DNA from: an uncultured Bacteroidales bacterium
Lineage (GTDB): Bacteria; Bacteroidota; Bacteroidia; Bacteroidales; UBA932
DNA: 64,000 nucleotides
Direction: 5' to 3'
NCBI GenBank assembly: GCA_934725015.1
Contig: CAKVAS010000008.1
Coordinates: 1 to 64,000 of the forward strand
Both the position numbers and the translations under genes were made by a program. Below, piece by piece: positions 59,415-64,000 of this stretch (the first letter of the stretch is position 1; every line of letters starts with the position of its first letter). Below the pieces are notes generated by a model. The model was not told the origin of the DNA and searched no databases. It worked only from the letters and a program-made list of their open reading frames with translations.

Positions 59415-60481
59415 AAAAATTCCGGTGGAAAAAGTCCGCGACGGATGCGGTTGAAAACGAGAGCGGTAAAAACGAGAACAATAAAAAAGAGCGCGGTAAG
59501 AAAGGCAGGGGAAAGTATATACTTATTGCGGATAACGGTGCGACGAAGTGCGACTGGGCGGCAATCTGTCCTGGCGGTCATGTGGATAGATTTGAGACTC
59601 AGGGCGTGAACTTGGCGCTGTCTGCTCCTGATGAAATAGTGTTCGCCGCGCATTCCGCCTTCGCGCAGTTCGCCGCGCTGCATGCTTCGGATCGTCTGGT
59701 GTCATTGAGCACGAGCGAAGACGGAAAAACCTGCCTTACGGTAGAAAGCGTTTCGGAGATATGGTTTTATTCCGCGGGGGCGACATCCGGGAAGATGGCC
59801 CTGACGCTGAAATATGCCTTCGGGTCCATGTTCCCGAAAGCCGCGGTGAATGTCCTTTCGGACTTGCTCGGGGCGGCGCGCGCCTTGTGCGGAACAGACC
59901 CCGGAATCGTGGGGATATTGGGCACCGGGTCGAACAGCTGTTTTTATGACGGGAAGGATATTGTGAAGGCGGGACGTGGCGGCGGATTTATCCTCGGGGA
60001 CGAGGGCTCCGGCGCATGGTACGGAAAGACGCTGCTTGCCGATTTCGTGAGGGACCTGATACCCGAGGATATGCTTGAAGCCTTAAAGAAGAGATATTTC
60101 CTTGATTATGAAACTGTTATCGAAAAAGTCTATCGCTCCGAGGCTCCGAACCGTTACCTCGCCTCCTTTTTCCCTTTCATCTACAAATGGGCGAAGCCGG
60201 AGTCGAAGGGCGAATTTGATGACATGGAGGTTACTGTTGCCGGACAGGAGTACGCCGATTTTTTTCTTTATGAAGGAATCGTGACATTTTTTGAAAGGTG
60301 TCTGTATTATCAGAGCTTTGATTTCGAACGCTATCATGTTTATCTCTGCGGCTCGATTGCCTGGCTGTGCCGCGATTTGGTGGAGCAGCGCGCTTCCTTC
60401 CTCAATATGACTGTCGGCAAAATTGTGAAATCCCCGATTGACGGGCTTGTCGAATACCACCTGAATAATGAAGATAACTGA
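59411..60481 (+). CDS. BadF/BadG-type sugar kinase, probable N-acetylglucosamine or MurNAc kinase
   Basis: A kinase of the ASKHA fold (BadF/BadG family). Phosphate motif 1 is IADNGATKCDWA (about 37-48), and GTGSNSCFYDG (about 176-186) and GDEGSGAWYG (about 196-205) are typical for N-acetyl-amino-sugar kinases of the MurK/NagK type. The first 34 residues (MKKFRWKKSATDAVENE...) are a charged Lys/Glu-rich extension not seen in such kinases. Overlaps on both sides (4 bases with DUF4954, 14 with murQ) show coupled translation. It would phosphorylate GlcNAc or MurNAc released from peptidoglycan, supplying MurQ with its substrate. Confidence 0.82.
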   Translation: MKKFRWKKSATDAVENESGKNENNKKERGKKGRGKYILIADNGATKCDWAAICPGGHVDRFETQGVNLALSAPDEIVFAAHSAFAQFAALHASDRLVSLSTSEDGKTCLTVESVSEIWFYSAGATSGKMALTLKYAFGSMFPKAAVNVLSDLLGAARALCGTDPGIVGILGTGSNSCFYDGKDIVKAGRGGGFILGDEGSGAWYGKTLLADFVRDLIPEDMLEALKKRYFLDYETVIEKVYRSEAPNRYLASFFPFIYKWAKPESKGEFDDMEVTVAGQEYADFFLYEGIVTFFERCLYYQSFDFERYHVYLCGSIAWLCRDLVEQRASFLNMTVGKIVKSPIDGLVEYHLNNEDN

Positions 60482-61277
60482 ACAGCAGTCAAACTACAGC
60501 GGTCTGGACGTGATGACGACCGAGGAAATCCTTGAGGGCATCAATAATGAGGACAGGACGGTTCCCGAGGCAGTAGGCTCCATCATTCCGGAGATAGGAA
60601 TGCTTGTCGATGGCGTGGTCTCCCGCATGAGGCAGGGCGGGCGGCTTTTTTACATCGGCGCGGGCACGAGCGGCCGTCTCGGGGTTGTCGATGCGTCGGA
60701 GATTCCGCCGACCTTCGGAGCTTCGCCAGGGCTTGTCATAGGCCTTATTGCCGGCGGCGACGGCGCGATACGCAGGGCCGTGGAGGGCGCAGAGGACGAT
60801 CCGGAGCAGGGGTGGAAGGACATCCTTGCCTTCAGCCCGACCCCGGCCGACACCCTTGTCGGGATAGCGGCTTCGGGAACCACTCCTTATGTCATCGGGG
60901 CCGTGAGGACCGCCCGCACAAGGGGGCTTCTTACCTCCTGCATCACCTGCAATCCCGACACTCCGCTTGCGGAGGCAGCCGAAATTCCAATAGTCGCCGT
61001 CGTCGGTCCGGAGTTCGTCACCGGCAGCACGCGCATGAAGGCCGGAACCGCCACCAAGCTGATTCTCAACATGATTTCCACCGCGGCGATGATTCGGCTC
61101 GGTCATGTGCGCGGCAACCGCATGATTGATATGCAGATTACCAACAGCAAGCTGATAGACAGGGGCACGAGGATGATAATGGAGGAAACCGGTCTGAAGG
61201 ACTATGACCGCGCCAGGGGGCTTCTGCTCGAATACGGTTCCGTGCGCCGCGCCGTCGATTCTTTCGGCGGCGACTAG
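60468..61277 (+). CDS. murQ: N-acetylmuramic acid 6-phosphate etherase
   Basis: MurQ cleaves the lactyl ether of MurNAc 6-phosphate, giving GlcNAc 6-phosphate and lactate in cell-wall recycling. The SIS-domain motif YIGAGTSGRLGVVDASEIPP (about 62-81), the GDGAIRRAVEGAEDD segment and the GSTRMKAGTATKLILN region are diagnostic; length 269 is normal. It starts 14 bases inside the kinase gene. Together they would allow reuse of murein amino sugars. It ends the operon, with a promoter-like site before the next gene. Confidence 0.96.
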   Translation: MKITEQQSNYSGLDVMTTEEILEGINNEDRTVPEAVGSIIPEIGMLVDGVVSRMRQGGRLFYIGAGTSGRLGVVDASEIPPTFGASPGLVIGLIAGGDGAIRRAVEGAEDDPEQGWKDILAFSPTPADTLVGIAASGTTPYVIGAVRTARTRGLLTSCITCNPDTPLAEAAEIPIVAVVGPEFVTGSTRMKAGTATKLILNMISTAAMIRLGHVRGNRMIDMQITNSKLIDRGTRMIMEETGLKDYDRARGLLLEYGSVRRAVDSFGGD

Positions 61278-61334
61278 GGCGGCGGGAGCGGCGATTCGGT
61301 CATATAAACCGATGCGGATGTGCACAATTTTTTG

Positions 61335-61342
61335 TACCTTTG
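61335..61342 (+). promoter_or_regulatory. -7 box of the family 2 glycoside hydrolase gene
   Basis: TACCTTTG fits TAnnTTTG exactly. No clear -33 box is visible; the ATG is at 61415. Confidence 0.5.
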
Positions 61343-61414
61343 TCCCCGTTGCGGCCGTTTGGACCGTAGTGCTGACACACAGGTATTCTAAATTAACACT
61401 AATTTCTTAAAGGA

Positions 61415-63322
61415 ATGAAATTAAAGACATTCTTCTCTGCGCTCGCGCTGACTGCGGCGATTGCGCTACCGACAGCCGCGAATGCGGACTCTTCAATTCC
61501 GAGACCGGAATACCCGCGTCCTCAGTTTGAACGTGCCGACTGGGTCAACCTCAACGGCGAATGGACCTTCTCGATTGACAATGTGGCGTCGGGCTACGAG
61601 AATGGATTCTCAAAATCGACCGGATTTGACGGAAAGATTCTCGTGCCGTTCTCACCGGAGAGCAAGCTTTCGGGAGTCGGACACACCGATTTCATCGAAG
61701 GGGTGTGGTATCACAGAAACATAACCGTGCCCGCCGGATGGGACGGACGGAACATACGCCTCAATTTCGGCGCGGTATATTATAAATCTGAGATTTATAT
61801 CGACGGCAAACTCGTCGGACGTCATTTCGGCGGCACAAGTTCATTCTCATTTGACATCACTTCTTTCGTCAAGGCAGGGCAGACTCATAGCCTTGTCGTA
61901 TATGCAACCAGCGACCTCCGCAGCGGGAACCAGCCTGCGGGAAAGCAGTCGCTTCAGCTCAAATCCATGACCTGCAACTACACGCGGACGACCGGAATCT
62001 GGCAGACCGTGTGGATGGAACCGGTCAGCGGGGACGGTCTGGCGCAGGTGCAGGTGGACACCGACATCGACCAGGGGCAGATTGTCGTGAAGCCGCTCTT
62101 CTTCCATGAGGGAAAATCCACGCTCAAGGTCACGGTCACCGACCCGACCTCTCCTAAGAAGCCGGTGGCGCAGAAGACCGTCGTGGCGACCAACAATTCC
62201 GTCGTTGTGCTTCCGATGAAGAAGTTCAGGACATGGAGCCCTGAGGATCCGTTCCTCTACGACGTGAAGTATCAGGTAATCGATTCTGAAGGCAGGGTAA
62301 TCGACGAGGTCGGCTCCTATCTCGGAATGCGCAAGGTTCACCTTGAGGGCAACAAGATTTATCTCAACAACAGCCCGCGCTACCAGAGGCTTGTCCTCGA
62401 TCAGGGCTACTACCCTGACAGCCAGTGGACGGCACCCTCCGACGAGGCACTTCGTCACGACATCGAACTTTCCATGAAGGCAGGATTCAACGGCGCGAGA
62501 CTGCACCAGAAGGTATTTGAGGAGCGTTTCCACTATTGGGCGGACAAGCTCGGCTACCTCACATGGGGCGAGAGCTCAAGCTGGGGGATGGACACCAACC
62601 TGCCGGAGACCGCGAGAAACTTCATCACCGAGTGGGGCGAAATCATAGTGCGTGACCGCAACCACCCTTCAATCATCGTCTGGACCCCGACCAATGAGGA
62701 ATGGAGGCCGGACAACATCCAGTTCCCCCGTTTCATGGAGGATGTCTATGCCCTCACCAAGCAGCTCGACCCGACGCGCCCTGTCAGCGCGGCGAGCGGC
62801 GGAGTCCTCGTCCGCACCGACATCTGGACAGGACACGGCTATGAGCAGAATCCGGAGAAGTTCCGCAAGATAGTCTGGAATGACGGCAAGCTCTTCACCT
62901 ACAGGAGCCGCCATCACGAGAGTGCCGGCGGCCTCTACGCAAAGAACTACGGATTCAACAGCGAGGCAGTCGCCGGAACATACGACTATCCTGAATATGA
63001 CGGCAAGATGCCTTATGTCTTCGACGAGTACGGCGGAATCAAGTGGACGAATGAGGAGGACATGAAAAAGGCCGCTAATGACCGTGGCGTTTCATGGGGC
63101 TACGGCAATGCTCCGACCTCCCTTGAGGATTTCTACACCCGTCTTGAGGGACTGACGGACGCTCTTCTCTCCCTTTCCGACTACATCTGCGGCTACTGCT
63201 ACACCCAGCTCACCGACGTCGAGCAGGAACAGAACGGCCTCTACTACTACGACCGCAGCGAGAAATTCGACATGAACCGCATCCATGCAGTTTTCTCCAG
63301 GATTCCGGAAAGCTACAAATAG
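61415..63322 (+). CDS. family 2 glycoside hydrolase, secreted
   Basis: A 635-residue GH2 enzyme with a signal peptide (TAANADS). The sugar-binding jelly roll comes first (WVNLNGEWTFSID), then an Ig-like domain and the TIM barrel. The acid/base glutamate is in WTPTNEEWRP (about 428) and the nucleophile in FDEYGGIKW (about 538). GH2 members include beta-galactosidase, beta-glucuronidase and beta-mannosidase; the specificity cannot be read from these motifs. It acts in the periplasm or outside the cell on a glycan fragment. Confidence 0.9.
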   Translation: MKLKTFFSALALTAAIALPTAANADSSIPRPEYPRPQFERADWVNLNGEWTFSIDNVASGYENGFSKSTGFDGKILVPFSPESKLSGVGHTDFIEGVWYHRNITVPAGWDGRNIRLNFGAVYYKSEIYIDGKLVGRHFGGTSSFSFDITSFVKAGQTHSLVVYATSDLRSGNQPAGKQSLQLKSMTCNYTRTTGIWQTVWMEPVSGDGLAQVQVDTDIDQGQIVVKPLFFHEGKSTLKVTVTDPTSPKKPVAQKTVVATNNSVVVLPMKKFRTWSPEDPFLYDVKYQVIDSEGRVIDEVGSYLGMRKVHLEGNKIYLNNSPRYQRLVLDQGYYPDSQWTAPSDEALRHDIELSMKAGFNGARLHQKVFEERFHYWADKLGYLTWGESSSWGMDTNLPETARNFITEWGEIIVRDRNHPSIIVWTPTNEEWRPDNIQFPRFMEDVYALTKQLDPTRPVSAASGGVLVRTDIWTGHGYEQNPEKFRKIVWNDGKLFTYRSRHHESAGGLYAKNYGFNSEAVAGTYDYPEYDGKMPYVFDEYGGIKWTNEEDMKKAANDRGVSWGYGNAPTSLEDFYTRLEGLTDALLSLSDYICGYCYTQLTDVEQEQNGLYYYDRSEKFDMNRIHAVFSRIPESYK

Positions 63323-63332
63323 AAATTTTTGC

Positions 63333-63391
63333 TAAATTTGCGTGGTTTTGGCATTCGGTTTTATTCCGTATGTCAAAACCACGCATTTTTT
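63333..63391 (+). terminator. hairpin terminator after the GH2 gene, overlapping a -7 box for pgi
   Basis: GCGTGGTTTTG (63340-63350) pairs perfectly with CAAAACCACGC (63374-63384) and a T-run follows. TAAATTTG (63333-63340) just before it is an exact -7 match, so a pgi transcript from there would begin within the hairpin. Confidence 0.7.
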
Positions 63392-63461
63392 CGTTGAACC
63401 GGTCTCTGACCATGTTGAAAAAATTGAAATTAAAAATATAAACAAATAATTACATATCATT

Positions 63462-64000
63462 ATGTTAAAGGTTAATATGGGAGGCTGCGGCTCCTTCGTA
63501 AACGACGCAGAAATTAAGGAATATACACAGAAGGCCGTTGAGGCTCTCAAGGTTCTTGAAGACGAGACCGGCGCGGGAAATGACTTCCTCGGCTGGAAGC
63601 ACCTGCCGACTCAGACTCCGGAGTCGCTCATCGCCGAGTGCGAGGCAATCCGTGACGACTGGAAAGCGAAGGGAGTTGACCTCGTCGTCGTGATAGGAAT
63701 CGGAGGCTCATACCTCGGAGCGAAATGCGCCCTTGAGGCTCTGTCGCACTCTTTCGCAAAGCAGCTCGCGGACAAGGGCGGCGCTCCTGAAATCGTCTTT
63801 GCCGGAAACAACCTTTCGGAGGAATACATTGCCGAACTGATGGATCTCGTCGCCGAGCGCAATGTCGCGACGGTGGTGATTTCAAAGTCGGGCACGACTA
63901 CGGAACCGGCAGTGGCATTCCGCATCATCAAGCAGTACATCGAGGGCAAGTACGGCACGGCGGAGGCCGCGCAGCGCATCGTGGCGGTTACCGACGCACA
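63462..64000 (+). CDS. pgi: glucose-6-phosphate isomerase (start of gene, runs off the window)
   Basis: The first 179 codons of phosphoglucose isomerase, cut by the end of the window. The start is MLKVNMGGCGSFV. Family signatures GIGGSYLGAK (about 77-86) and VVISKSGTTTEPA (about 139-151) are present. It interconverts glucose 6-phosphate and fructose 6-phosphate in glycolysis and in the cytoplasm. The gene is preceded by the hairpin at 63340-63391 and is the only gene that continues beyond the window. Confidence 0.95.
   Translation, partial: MLKVNMGGCGSFVNDAEIKEYTQKAVEALKVLEDETGAGNDFLGWKHLPTQTPESLIAECEAIRDDWKAKGVDLVVVIGIGGSYLGAKCALEALSHSFAKQLADKGGAPEIVFAGNNLSEEYIAELMDLVAERNVATVVISKSGTTTEPAVAFRIIKQYIEGKYGTAEAAQRIVAVTDA

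Overview
The window comes from a Bacteroidota chromosome, most likely an uncultured gut-type Bacteroidales. The evidence is two SusC/SusD nutrient-uptake operons, a secreted subtilisin with a type IX secretion (T9SS) sorting tail beside a PorV/PorQ-like porin, many small BACON or Ig-like lipoproteins, a DUF4954 protein, and promoters of the Bacteroidota form (TAnnTTTG at -7, TTG or TTTG about 20 bases upstream). I cannot name the genus.

Positions 1 to about 7320 are an AT-richer accessory stretch. It holds a 5'-truncated surface-protein gene, a small unknown protein, a FimB-sized tyrosine recombinase, a Fic protein behind an array of operator-like repeats, an AAA-ATPase/RloB pair that looks like an abortive-infection defence system framed by two copies of the same intergenic sequence, and an N-terminally truncated CAT-fold gene. 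The rest is GC-richer.

Positions 7333-15882 read left to right as two lipoproteins, a secreted DNA/RNA non-specific endonuclease, an endonuclease/exonuclease/phosphatase enzyme and a TonB-dependent receptor. I interpret this as a possible uptake locus for extracellular nucleic acid. Then come a HipB/HipA toxin-antitoxin pair, a Dcp-like M3 peptidase, gpmI, rnr, and a leftward operon (unknown protein, T9SS-tailed subtilisin, PorV/PorQ-like porin).

Positions 28155-44046 are the centrepiece. Two SusC/SusD operons point away from each other (A leftward, B rightward). Between them lies about 1.04 kb with an Mpi-type serine DNA invertase, bounded by 123-145 bp inverted repeats that form the leaders of both susC genes. 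A 28-bp quasi-palindrome with a central CC dinucleotide sits at the inner end of each repeat, as expected of a serine-invertase crossover site. A Bacteroidota promoter lies just inside the left repeat, aimed at operon A, and no comparable one faces operon B. The layout predicts a promoter switch that chooses which SusCD operon is expressed, with A on in the orientation given.

Positions 44136-64000 are a second subtilisin lipoprotein, a small lipoprotein, a Tat-exported aldo/keto reductase and a NapH/NapG-like iron-sulfur fusion, ssb, a zinc-ribbon protein, a second Dcp-like peptidase, rlmN, a patatin/barrel outer-membrane protein, recX, DUF4954, a BadF-type sugar kinase overlapping murQ (cell-wall sugar recycling), a family 2 glycoside hydrolase and the start of pgi. 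I saw no tRNA or rRNA gene, CRISPR array or complete insertion sequence.
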